NCBI GenBank assembly: GCA_003427395.1
Contig: BFEA01000075.1
Coordinates: 1,630,060-1,651,017, forward strand
Length of the DNA: 20,958 nt
From: Chara braunii
Taxonomy: Eukaryota > Streptophyta > Charophyceae > Charales > Characeae
Reading direction: 5' to 3'
Positions 9,032 to 17,619 of this stretch are shown piece after piece. Under the pieces are notes generated by a model, which ran no database searches, had not been told where the DNA came from, and saw only the letters and a program-made list of their open reading frames with translations. Numbering within the stretch: the first letter of the stretch is position 1; every line of letters begins with the position of its first letter. The position numbers and the translations under genes were made by a program.

Positions 9032-10139
9032 GTACACAAAGGCTCCCTGGAAAAAGGATGTTCTGGTAGATGGCAATGGAAGGTTGTGGACGAGTCAGTC
9101 AGGAAGCGTTTTGTGCATATCCGTTATGAAGGGAGAATCATGAACAATTTTTGTCTTGGTTCCCTGATGCTTGGGATACTTTCGCAATTCGTTAATGCTG
9201 TTGTACTTACTGTCTCTTCCTCAATCATATTCGGTTGGACTGTGGACGAGCCTATCAGTAAGATGTTGTACAAACTCATGCATATGTTTAAACGATTCGA
9301 TTTAGACCAAGGGTATAGGGAAATGATTGTCGTCCCATGTTGCCCATGTAACCAAGGAAGGTTTACCCCTTTCCACCACCCCTTCACGCTCTCCATGACC
9401 CAGCCAACCGACTCTCCCTCGACCCATATTCTCACACTGGATTCGGCCATAGCTTCGACACCCGAGGTAAGAAAACTTTTGAATATGGGCCCGAACCATA
9501 TACCCCGTCGAACTCCTTCCCGCCTGCAGGTGCTGAAGGCCTATCTTAAAGCATGGGATGATGCGATAGCAATCATCGCTATAAGGGAATTCATCCCTCC
9601 AGCCTTGATGAGACACATGAAGACTGTCTTCAAAAAAGAAATCCTTGGGAAAATTTCCTCCGGAATGCACCTTTCTGTGAGCAATCAGTCTTCTTTCCAA
9701 TTCAGATCGGAGTTAAGCTTCCTAGCAAAATACATGTATATTCTTGGGACTGACAAAGCGGTTAACACTCCCTTCTTTGTATGCTGTAACCTAATTAGAG
9801 CACTAGTGCTTGAAAGGTTATCCAGCCTGGATTTCGAATTCCCGAGCAAAACGCAGTTGGAGATCATACAGGAATTCAAATATTCGATGGTTAATTTGCT
9901 GCCTAAGGTTAGAATTATGTATGAGAATGTGCCATACTTAATGGCTATCTTTAAGCACCGTAAAATGTCGTTTTGGTGGTTGACGAATGCCTCCAGATCG
10001 TTCTTAACTTCTGTAGCTGAAGTATGTGATAAAGCTTTCAAAACCCTCAAGGCTGCTGTCATGTGTCATAGCGCTGAACTGTCGAACATGGTAAAAACCT
10101 TCCATGGAGTTGATACTTACTTTTGGTGGATCATCGATA

Positions 10140-10140
<1 letters not shown>
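9032..10140 (+). pseudogene. Reverse transcriptase, N-terminal part up to the inversion (copy 2)
   Basis: This stretch is open from the acceptor: VHKGSLEKGCSGRWQWKVVD continues without the TGA found in copy 1. It includes the LILGTDKAVNTPFF-type region (ILGTDKAVNTPFFVCCNLI), LPKVRIMYENVP, and ends in YFWWIIDSI. After codon ATC-GAT-AG the sequence jumps at 10140/10141 into an inverted (TG)n tract, so motifs A to C are lost from this strand. The open frame runs on through the microsatellite to 10249, which is artefactual. The missing half is on the minus strand at 10380-11466. Confidence 0.75.

Positions 10141-10144
<4 letters not shown>

Positions 10145-10192
<48 letters not shown>
10145..10192 (+). 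repeat. (TG)24 microsatellite at the inversion edge
   Basis: Uninterrupted TG repeats. It is the reverse complement of the (CA)n tract of copy 1 and directly abuts the left inversion breakpoint. Confidence 0.98.
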
Positions 10193-10193
<1 letters not shown>

Positions 10194-10379
10194 CCTGCCC
10201 CTTTTTTCGTTGGGGGTATCGACTTCCGAGGCGCAAGCAAGGCACCTGAACCTCATCAGTCACGTACCCGCCAGCAACGCTTCAGTCTGTCCCAATTATC
10301 GTGACATCATCAAAGGAGACACACTCACAACTACACACTGATTCACAATTATAATGAATAATGAGCGCAAGGGGAAATA

Positions 10380-11466
10380 TTAGGTCCTGGGTTTCAGGAA
10401 GTAGTAGTAACTCACCACAAGGCACTGCTTAGTGCGCTTCTCCACACAACGAAACTTTTGAAATAATTCAGGGTGGTCAAGGACGAGAAAGGCAGCAGCA
10501 TAACAACGATTTTTCTTAAATCCATTTAGAATCATGAGGTCAATAACGTTCTTAATCTCTAAAGCCTAGTTTTTAGGATCTGTAGAAAGAAGCATCACCA
10601 TTGCCACTTGAGAAATTATGATATTGATCGACTGCCTAATAGGCCTATTGGAGTCAAATTTGACAATTGAAATCTGATAGGGCAAAATGACAGAGCTCGT
10701 AACTTGTCATGTTTCATTGTGGAAAATTGACCTGTTATTCCAGAGTGCACCCTGATGACCATGTGTAGGAACTGCGTGGACTTGCCAAAGAACAACATGT
10801 CCGGTCCTTCCTCAAACTCAACGGTCTGATTCTTTATTTCGATGATACCAAGCGGGTAGATCCATAAAATGTTTTCCTTAACTCTTGGCTGCTGCGGATC
10901 CAGAAACCTAAGGATGGAGGGGTTATTGATCATATGGAGGTCATCAATGTATCTAAATGAATGTTTGAACAGTGTTGTGTAAGCCGTAGCATTGTTTGCG
11001 ATTAGCCGTAGCATTGTTTGCGATTAACCGCCTAAGGAAACTACATAAATTTTATACTTAAAAAAATACAGATCACACCACGTGGGCGATGAAGGCAATC
11101 CCATGGGAATGCCTTTTACCTGCCTCCATACTCTACCTCCAAAGACTGTGTAGCATCGATCGATTACCCAGATATATAGTTTCACCACATCTTGGGCGTT
11201 AGAAAAAATAGTTTGCTTGATGAACCAGACTGCGCCTTAACCGTGGTGCACGATACCGCCCCATTCTTCCGATAGGCACACTTTATCAGAGAATGTGAGT
11301 GCTGCTTCTTCACGAAATCAAACCTTAATTCCACAAAGAATCTTATCGCGTTGGGTAAGCCATCATCTGAATCATCAATCGAAATATTCTCAAAGCACTT
11401 TGTGATGTCAGCAGAAAATACCGTAAACACTTTATCCGGTATGTTGTAACAACAATCTTGGACACT
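10380..11466 (-). pseudogene. Reverse transcriptase, C-terminal part, inverted (copy 2)
   Basis: On the minus strand this encodes the half removed from 9032-10140. It reads CYNIPDKVFTVFSADITKCF (motif A), AQDVVKLYIWVIDRCYTVFGG, then RQVKGIPMGLPSSPTWCDLYF (motif B). After a frameshift comes FRYIDDLHMINNPSILRFLD with YIDD at 10940-10951. It keeps Trp codons where copy 1 has TGA 3788 and TAG 4066, and seven T in the run where copy 1 has six. It has its own lesions, including a 22-nt duplication before motif C and changes after LSFCPI. The likely end is TAA at 10382-10380. The intact parts of the two copies complement each other for annotation, but neither can encode a whole RT. Confidence 0.75.
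10983..11026 (-). repeat. 22-bp tandem duplication inside the inverted RT
   Basis: GCCGTAGCATTGTTTGCGAT plus TA occurs twice back to back (10983-11004 and 11005-11026); copy 1 has it once (near 3925-3950). It disrupts the frame just before motif C. Confidence 0.9.
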
Positions 11467-11474
11467 AGTATATG

Positions 11475-12108
11475 GGTATATGTTCATCGGGCAACCCTCC
11501 CCAGATTAAGGGGATCCCCTACTCTTTTTACGAAACAATTCCTAAAACCCAACCCTTACTAAGAATTCCCACCTATATTACCCATAGAAATGCGTAGGCG
11601 CAGTTTTCTAGGGTTTGAAAAAACGAGTCCCGACGAGTAGGACAGAGGAGACTCTCGCCTAAAATCTGGTTGCTTCTACGGTTCTTTGGAACGCAACGCC
11701 CATTTTTTGAGGCGCCAGGATAATGCCGACTGAACCATAGTAGTCGGTCCTATATATGAATAATCGGTTCTGCTAGTAATTCTCACAGGCTTGCATACGC
11801 TTTCTGAGCGGTTTCTCACATAGCTCGCTTATCAACTCCACACGAGGTCGATGCGGTGAGATATGTCAGTACCACTTGACTGTCGGATGCGTTGTGCTAT
11901 CTCGCTGCGCTGCATTTTACGGAATCCATGACGATTGTCTCCTACTCCATCTTTTGCGCTAAGACTTACGGTCTATCTTCCCCCACGTGGTCCTCCGCAT
12001 TCAATCGCTCTCGTCATATCCTTTCCACTTCAACTCTCCATCTTCCCACTCGGGATCGCAATCTCGTGCAGACCAAAGATCAACTTTGGTGGAGACTAAA
12101 GAATTCTC
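11475..12108 (+). other. Non-coding leader/flank of the element (copy 2)
   Basis: Collinear with 4811-5466 of copy 1. It repeats the AT-rich stretch, a diverged hairpin (GAGTCCCGACGAG...GAGACTC near 11620-11650), and the TATA-like site at 11751. No frame is conserved as protein. Confidence 0.5.
11751..11757 (+). promoter_or_regulatory. TATA-like site TATATAT (copy 2)
   Basis: Same context as 5089 (GGTCCTATATATGAATAATC), about 358 bases upstream of the ATG at 12109. Confidence 0.25.
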
Positions 12109-12412
12109 ATGATGGCGTATCCCTATGACATTGACGAAATGCTCGCGGAAGAGTTTACTGGCGAGAATGCCAAGGATGTACTGCAGGAGGTGAAGTATTT
12201 ATGTCCTCTAAGTGATACAATCAATCCCTTTCCTTCTCCCCTCTCTCTCTCCCGTCTCCTTTTTCTTTTTTCAGTATGAGTGTACTGCACTTGCCCCTGA
12301 TAAGACTTCGAAATGCACTTGTATTTGTCAAATGCTATATTATCCCTCTGATGAGCTATTACGTGGCTACATAGCGAAAAGCATGTTTCAGGGAATATGC
12401 CACAGCCCCTAG
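12109..12412 (+). CDS. Short two-exon frame containing the hammerhead (copy 2)
   Basis: Exon 1 (12109-12189) reads MMAYPYDIDEMLAEEFTGEN to LQE, with the same GAG|GTGAAG donor. The intron (12190-12274) has a long CT tract and ends TTTTTTCAG. Exon 2 (12275-12412) reads YECTALAPDKTSKCTCICQM, then YYPSDELLRGYIAKSMFQG, ending TAG 12410-12412. The hammerhead (12343-12394) lies wholly inside exon 2. A one-base indel near 12330 makes the tail differ from copy 1. Protein family unknown; the exon structure is inferred from signals, phase and conservation between copies. Confidence 0.4.
12343..12394 (+). ncRNA. Type I hammerhead ribozyme, complete core (copy 2)
   Basis: A self-cleaving RNA fold. Stem I pairs TCCCT (12343-12347) with AGGGA (12390-12394). 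The conserved core CTGATGA is 12348-12354. Stem II pairs GCTAT (12355-12359) with ATAGC (12371-12375) around an 11-nt loop. GAAA is 12376-12379. Stem III is minimal: A12379-T12388, A12380-T12387, G12381-T12386, with loop CATG. C12389 is the H17 position, so cleavage would fall between 12389 and 12390. Very short stem III and a bulged stem I are typical of hammerheads in Penelope-like elements. The strand matches the RT. The core residues listed here are all as expected; activity is not shown by sequence alone. Confidence 0.8.
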
Positions 12413-12873
12413 CTTTGTCATCTACAAATCTCACATCCTCAACCTAGCTTTTTATGTGGTAATTATGGTTGTCGGAAGTTGTAAGGGGCGTGAATCGTAT
12501 TATGTCGTCTACATTTCCTTACATCCATTTCGTAGGAAAATTGTACGTGTGATGATCTTTGTGTACCGTTGCTAGGAATTGTGTTCCGAAGACTTGACCA
12601 ATTGATTAGGATGCTGTTTCTTAATGAGGGAAGATACGCAACTGCTTTGTCGGAGTCATTGCACAATGATGTTGCAGGAACAAGTTTGTTGTGTACTGAT
12701 GAGATCTCCTTTACATGAAGATGAAGATCTGGAGGGTGGGGGTGGATTGAGGGTCGGGGTGGATTCATAGACAAGTTCGCTACGAGACACTTATGGAAGA
12801 GGAAGTTTTTCATGGAGTATGTGTAATCGTGTGAATCTCATTCATCTTGATCGCTCCATTAAACCCTTTGCGT
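12413..12873 (+). other. Downstream part of the unit up to the array edge (copy 2)
   Basis: Matches 5754-6252 of copy 1. It contains a clean frame reading CDDLCVPLLGIVFRRLDQL and onward to NDVAGTSLLCTDEISFT (about 12545-12713), which copy 1 breaks by TGA and a 14-bp duplication. It may be part of an exon; product unknown. Confidence 0.3.
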
Positions 12874-14400
12874 TGTCGAGTGCATTTGTCCGGCACCGCA
12901 CCAGGGCAGCGCGGGACCCTCCCGGCCGCATCGTGCAGGAGTTGGATTAAATCCTCGTCGCAAATATATATGGAGTTTCCGCAAGCCACTCCAGCCGAGT
13001 GCGCTAGCCATACGTCTCGCGAGCCCCTACGACAGGATAGGGCCTACGTGAGGCACGACTTACCTCCACCTTATGGGAGCTGTCACCTCCCTTCAGTGGG
13101 GGTATCCCCGCCGAGCTACCAGTCCACAGTACGAAAGCTGATTAGTTGCAATCGCAGAGGTGGACCAGCCGAGGGCGTTTCTCGTTCCTTGTAGCATAGG
13201 GGGTACGAGCGGTAATACTCCTATCGGACCCGCACGCGAACCGACATCTTGGGGGCCTGAAGTCCCAAGCGTGGCCCGACGTCGGTCGACTAGGACGCAT
13301 CCCACACACCACGCGCACACCACTTTACAAACACTAAGAAAATAAAACACCCTCACACACACGCATACGAAATGACACAACACAAACAACGCGACAATGC
13401 TCCTAGCCCCTCGGTAGCCATCCCATAACTCTCCAACGCGAAGGATCGGATAGGCGTCGCGCGCGAGACTCAGTATAAACCGCACGGACGCAGGGCTAAC
13501 TCATATCGATTCGCAATGCAAACGTACGCAAACAGTCGCAATGATGACGTACTATGTGGTGCCCATAATCAAGCGGTCCCTCGTGGATCCGAGTACCGCT
13601 TATGACACTCAGGTGTCAGACTCGAAGTGTTGTGAGAGTCTAATTCCTCACGACATTGCACGGTTGAAGGAATAGTCGTGCAGCCGCCGCGAGGCCTCCG
13701 GCTTTTGGTCTGAGCGTCTCGGTAGGCAAAGCAAATAGGCTCTACACGGGGGCAGATTCTTTCCCTGCAGAGTCTAGGGCTTGGGATGTCCTGAACAAGG
13801 ACCTCGAATCTCGGCCCAAGACCAACGTCCGACCATAAAAATCTCTAAAAGGCAAAGGATAAAAAGAGATTTTCCTTTTCTCTCAAGCGATAATTTGGTT
13901 AACCCTTGCACACGATCACAATAAGCTGCACGCATGCCCAAGGCACATACAAATATATACATAAGGTTTGTTTATATAGGATGATCACTTCTCACAGTCA
14001 CAGTGGGGCTCTTTTCAGCCATATATGTATGTAATCGCAGACAGTCACATCCTAAGTCCGAACCACAAACATACCTGCAATCACATCAAAGATCCAATAA
14101 GAAGTTCACACACTACATGGGGTCAACTTCAACTCTTAAATAAATACTCAGTACTTTTGTTGGATGACCATTCAATAAAGTCCGGGTGAAAACACAATAA
14201 AACAGTTCAATCACAAGGCTAAAGCCTTTAGGTTGAGTGGCAGGGGTGAATTGGAGTTGAATCGTAAACCGACGAATCGACAACCGACCTTTTATCTGTG
14301 ATAACAGAAGGTGATCCTTGTAGGATCGAAATGAATCTAGTCCAGATCCTGAATCAAACGATCCAGAGGACATGTAACACATGACAGGCCAATGCCCAAG
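12874..14400. other. Unique-looking GC-rich then AT-rich DNA, no gene recognised
   Basis: Similarity to the tandem unit ends at the left edge. About 12874-13800 is GC-rich with many CG dinucleotides; 13310-13390 is rich in CA/AC. The longest frames (12847-13194 plus, 13093-13485 minus) have no recognisable domain. From about 13850 the composition becomes AT-rich. The texture resembles non-coding parts of plant LTR retrotransposons, but I found no protease, RT, RNase H or integrase motif, so the assignment is only an impression. Confidence 0.35.
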
Positions 14401-14414
14401 CTAAATCATCAGCA

Positions 14415-14559
14415 TATGGGGGATGAACCTCCATAACACATTCTCACTCAAAGCTATCTGCCAACTAAGTCTAAGCCTACTTCTAAGGCAGTGCCCAAAC
14501 AAAGGTAGGCTAATGGCAGAATCTCCCCTATTCAAGGTGGATCGTCAGAATCACCACCT
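14415..14559. repeat. Cluster of three hairpins, one nested
   Basis: Hairpin 1 pairs TATGG (14415-14419) with CCATA (14431-14435), extendable with one mismatch. Hairpin 2 is nested: TCTGCCA (14457-14463) with TGGCAGA (14514-14520) outside, and AGCCTAC (14474-14480) with GTAGGCT (14505-14511) inside. Hairpin 3 pairs AGGTGG (14535-14540) with CCACCT (14554-14559). Confidence 0.7.
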
Positions 14560-14590
14560 GTTAAAATATAATCTATCTATTTTAAACTAA

Positions 14591-14905
14591 GAAAATTTCG
14601 GCAACGCTTCCCGTAGGAAAAGTGTTTTTCCAGAATTTATATCAGCCCGAATATGAAACCAAAAAAATGATCTTTGACTTTTCAAAGTCCAATTTTGTCT
14701 AACTCCCTGAATTAGCAAAAATTTGGGCAGCACTCCCTTTAGAAAAGGAGACTTTCCAGATTTTTACTAAGTCATATACGAACATTAGACAAGTTGAACT
14801 TTGAAAAGTCAGAAATTTGAGTAACTCCTTGAATTTGCAGAAATTTCGGCAGCGCTTCCTGTAGGAAAAGTAGCTTACCAAGATTTATACAAAGCCAAGT
14901 ATAAC
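14591..14905. repeat. Three-unit degenerate tandem repeat, ~124 bp period
   Basis: Units start at about 14591, 14717 and 14839. Each begins AAATTTCGGCA(A/G)CGCTTCC or a close variant, then GTAGGAAAAG, then CCAGA-TTTAT, and closes with CTTTG-AAAGTC and AACTCC-TGAATT. Periods are 126 and 122 bases. On the minus strand the shared block (GCGCTGCCGAAATTT) resembles sequence seen in plant Gypsy-type LTR regions, from general familiarity only. Confidence 0.75.
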
Positions 14906-15178
14906 AAAAGATCTCAGAAAATACGATAATCGATCTTAGTAAAATAAACTTAGCTCAGAAAATACAGAAATCGAACTAAGTTCTATCGCTCTAACACGTG
15001 GCGAGCTTCTAAAGCAACTACATGTCAAACGGGATCTCAGACCAAGTAGTAGCTTCACTTACTCACATGCAATGCCAAACCACAAAAGTAAGTACTCTCA
15101 CCAGCCCCAAGTCAACTTGGCAAACAATAGTTCATAGTCCTTCAATGATTTAACCATTTATACCCTGCTTACATAGGG

Positions 15179-16016
15179 CATTGGGACTGACAATTCGTCT
15201 TAGAAACAATGCCAACCCTCTGCCTTAGGTATACACGAACAGGTTGCACAACTACTTTTCTCTTCATTGGGCATATGACTAAGCCATTCATCTTAGAAAC
15301 AATGCTTAGCCGCCCTGAACTGTTTAAATAACGAAGTTATATATACATTTCTGCACCTTAGTCTTCATAAGAAGGGCGTAGGGCTCGGCCATTCATCTTA
15401 GAAACAATGCCCAGCCTGCCCAGATTACCTTCAGTTATAACTCTTGATTATACTCTCTTCGTTTGTGATAAGGCTATAGTTAGACCATTCATCTTAGAAA
15501 CAATGCCTCACTAGCCTTGTTCGTATATAAGTACATATATATTTCATAATATAGAGAATCATGTTCCTTGGTTCTCATTATAGTCCTGAGGCCTCAGACT
15601 TAGACCATTCATCTTAGAAACAATGTCTAGTCCTTTGGCCCTGAATGCTCCCTCAGAATAAAAACAATAAAGGAAAGATGAGTCATTCATCTTAGAAACA
15701 ATGCTCAGCTCTCGCTTTTTCAGCACACACAAAAAAAGTAGAGTACCCTGGGTCTGACCCAGAGACTATTCAGAAACCACCCAAATAAAACAGCGGTCAG
15801 ACCATTCAACTCAGAAACAATGTCCGACCCTCAAAAATTAAGCAAGCAATACCCCTCAGAAGTAAGTAGCCAGGTCATTCATTTTAGAAACAATGCCTGA
15901 CACAATTAAAGAAACACAGTAACCAAGCCATTCATCTTAGAAACGATGCTTGGTCCTTCAGAAAACAAAACAAAACATAGCAGTCAGGCCATTCATCTCA
16001 AAAACAATGCCTGACC
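15179..16016. repeat. Array of ten hairpins with a constant centre and covarying stems
   Basis: CATTCATCTTAGAAACAATG or a near variant occurs at 15191, 15285, 15390, 15486, 15606, 15684, 15803, 15876, 15929 and 15990 (spacing 53-120 bases). Each is bracketed by arms that pair with each other but differ between units: CTAAGC/GCTTAG, ACCAAGC/GCTTGGT, GTCAGGC/GCCTGAC (all perfect), GGTCAGAC/GTCCGACC and GGCTCGGC/GCCCAGCC (one mismatch each), GACTTAGAC/GTCTAGTC (one bulge). The ATT and AAT ends of the centre can extend the stem past a bulged C. Sequence between units is unrelated and has no frame. Confidence 0.85.
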
Positions 16017-16225
16017 CTATAAGACCCGCTCAATCGCAAGCAAAACTGCCTTCCTCCCAACCTTCCCCCTGGTGCAACCCTTTGTGACAATCTGCTTTCA
16101 AACAAACAAGAAACTGAAACTACCATTTATACAAACATTTTTTTAGTTAGTCTGATTTGTGTCCTGAAAGTCAATCCCAAAAAAGTCAAAGTAGAGGTTG
16201 CACTCATCGTAACCAGCCAGTATGT

Positions 16226-16240
16226 AAGGGGGAGTGTAGA
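16226..16240 (+). other. Possible polypurine tract and LTR start (plus strand)
   Basis: AAGGGGGAG (16226-16234) followed at once by TGTAGATAGG has the form of the polypurine tract and 5'-TG of a 3' LTR in plant LTR retrotransposons. No matching second LTR is in the window, so this is a weak call and it conflicts in direction with the site at 16528-16552. Confidence 0.3.
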
Positions 16241-16527
16241 TAGGGGTTATACTAGGTTTATAAGGGAAAGCAAAGGTTACCTTTCAATTCCCTGCCTCCA
16301 GAACTCCTCCTGAGTTCCGTCAGAGCTCCCGCAATCGGTGGGATGACTCCCCACAGAGTCTTGCTGCGGTCCTACGGGTTGCAATCCCGCCTGCCGCCTT
16401 CCTCTCAAAACCACAAACTAGACTTAGAGTAAGAAGGGTAGAAAAAAAAGGTTTGAGTCGCTCAGATACACGAAGGGTGCTCTAAAACTCGCAGGAGAGG
16501 GCCTTCAAGTCTTCAGTCGCCTGAGGG

Positions 16528-16552
16528 CCCCGCAATGGCAACCAATGTAACA
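16528..16552 (-). other. Possible LTR end and primer-binding-like site (minus strand)
   Basis: Read on the minus strand, TGTTACA (16552-16546) is followed by TTGGTTGCCATTGCGGGG. An LTR end in CA followed by TTGG(N)GCC-GTTGC-GGGG is a pattern seen in plant Gypsy elements. It would place a 5' LTR to the right and the hairpin array in the leader to the left. No gag or pol was found to confirm this. Confidence 0.3.
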
Positions 16553-17619
16553 ATCACTTGGTCAACCTGCAGTCAAACCGCCGAACTCACCCTCCTGTCG
16601 AACCCGCACTTTGCAGCATTTAACTCCCCTCACATTCCGGCTACACCTCCTGTTTGTTGCGCCCGCACAATAGGCCCAGTAGCGCGCTGGCCGAACTGTA
16701 TCTCATTAAAATACATTATTCCAGCCTACGTATAGTCGCGCCTCAATCAGCGGTGCGCGCCACTAGCCTCGGTCAAGTGCAGCAGCGACGCATAACGTCA
16801 GTAATAGCGCTCGGCCAACAGCGGCTCACCAACCTCTTAACGATGACACACAGAGGCCTGCAACAGTCCGTATGCAGTCAAATGACCCAGCAGTCAGCGC
16901 CCAACAGCTTATAGCAGCCCGTGCACTGCCGGTCGGCAGCAGCCTCACCCGCTGTGAAACGAGCCGAGTGGGCACAGGCACCGACCCCCCGCCCCGTCCT
17001 CACTTCTCAAGCTGCGTCGGGCCAATCGAGAAAACGAAGGTGAGTCCTTTGCCTGAAGTACAGACAGCTACACACGCAGTTAGCCCTCCACCTGCCCTTT
17101 TGCTGTTCGGCGCTGTAACCCGACTTTCGGTTCATCCCGCATCGCCCAGTTCAGCCGGTGGGTATTCTCTCTCTTCCCCTCTCTCTCTCTCTCTCTCGGC
17201 TCTGCGCCCCCACTCGTATCTGCCAAGCGTTCAAATTCATAATAACCCTTCCGCTCAAACACGGGCGGATGCATCAAGTCTTGGTTCGAGGTAAACGCTC
17301 ACCCGTCCCCACTGCCTCTTGGTAAGCGCTTGTACCTGGTCGTTCTTACGGTCGGGTTCACTCGAGATCGCGGGGCGAACACCTCAGCTTGATAGGACCC
17401 TACGGCAGGCACTTCAGAGGGAGCGCCCGGGCGGCCAACAGGTAAGTTTCCATCCCGGCAGTCGGGCTCACGCTACATCCCCCGTCAGCCTGAGCAAGAT
17501 CGAAATGAATCTTCCCTTATAACGTGGGAAGATACATAGCCACTTCTCAGACCAGGAAAAACTGCGGTTGCTACCATGCAGCCCCTACGATCTACACTTC
17601 TAAAACTAACCCCTCACTG
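16553..17619. other. GC-rich non-coding DNA with donor-like sites
   Basis: No frame here has a recognisable domain; the longest (16872-17294 plus) is low-complexity Ser/Pro/Ala. Two strong plus-strand 5' splice consensus matches occur, AAG|GTGAGT near 17040 and CAG|GTAAGT at 17439-17447, but no acceptor-exon pair could be tied to them. If the minus-strand site at 16552 is real, this would be LTR. Confidence 0.35.
17167..17198 (+). repeat. (CT)n microsatellite, imperfect
   Basis: CT dinucleotides interrupted by TTCCCC near the left side; creates the Ser-Leu run in one plus-strand frame. Confidence 0.9.

Larger units (their letters stand above)
10138..11474. other. Inverted segment within copy 2, flanked by 9-bp direct repeats
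   Basis: Relative to copy 1 (3493-4802) this block is reverse-complemented. It starts with the (TG)n tract, then runs backwards through the RT 3' end to motif A, ending GGACACT. TAGTATATG occurs at both junctions (10138-10146 and 11466-11474) in direct orientation. In copy 1 the corresponding places read GATAGTGTCC and CACATATATACATGGG. Because RT motifs are collinear only in copy 1, the inversion happened in copy 2. Confidence 0.9.
6646..12873 (+). repeat. Tandem unit, copy 2, with internal inversion and truncated right end
   Basis: This copy aligns with 1-6252 of copy 1. Collinearity is interrupted by an inverted segment at about 10141-11466. Similarity stops around 12873, just after a CTCCATTAAACCCTTTGCGTT stretch matching 6240-6260. 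The final ~390 bases of the unit (6253-6645) are therefore absent here. Differences from copy 1 include an 18-nt deletion before 7360, an 11-nt insertion near 8470 and a 22-nt duplication at 10983-11026. Several stop codons and frameshifts differ between copies, so both have decayed partly independently since duplication. Confidence 0.9.

Noticed and set aside
10235-10290. Minus-strand CTGATGAGG near 10240 as a second hammerhead
   Set aside because: The position that should be GAAA reads GGAAG, no stem III or I can be built, and the copy 1 equivalent lacks CTGATGA.
12685-12740. ACTGATGAGATCTCC as a further hammerhead core
   Set aside because: No GAAA at a usable distance after a stem II, and no closing stem I.
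12847-13194. 115-codon frame just right of the array edge
   Set aside because: It starts inside the element copy, crosses the edge into unrelated DNA, and has no recognisable domain.
15179-16016. The hairpin array could be read as a CRISPR array
   Set aside because: Spacers vary from about 33 to 100 bases, the repeats' arms differ between units, there are no cas genes and the DNA is eukaryotic.
12874-16552. A complete LTR retrotransposon
   Set aside because: No protease, RT, RNase H or integrase motif on either strand and no paired LTRs within the window.
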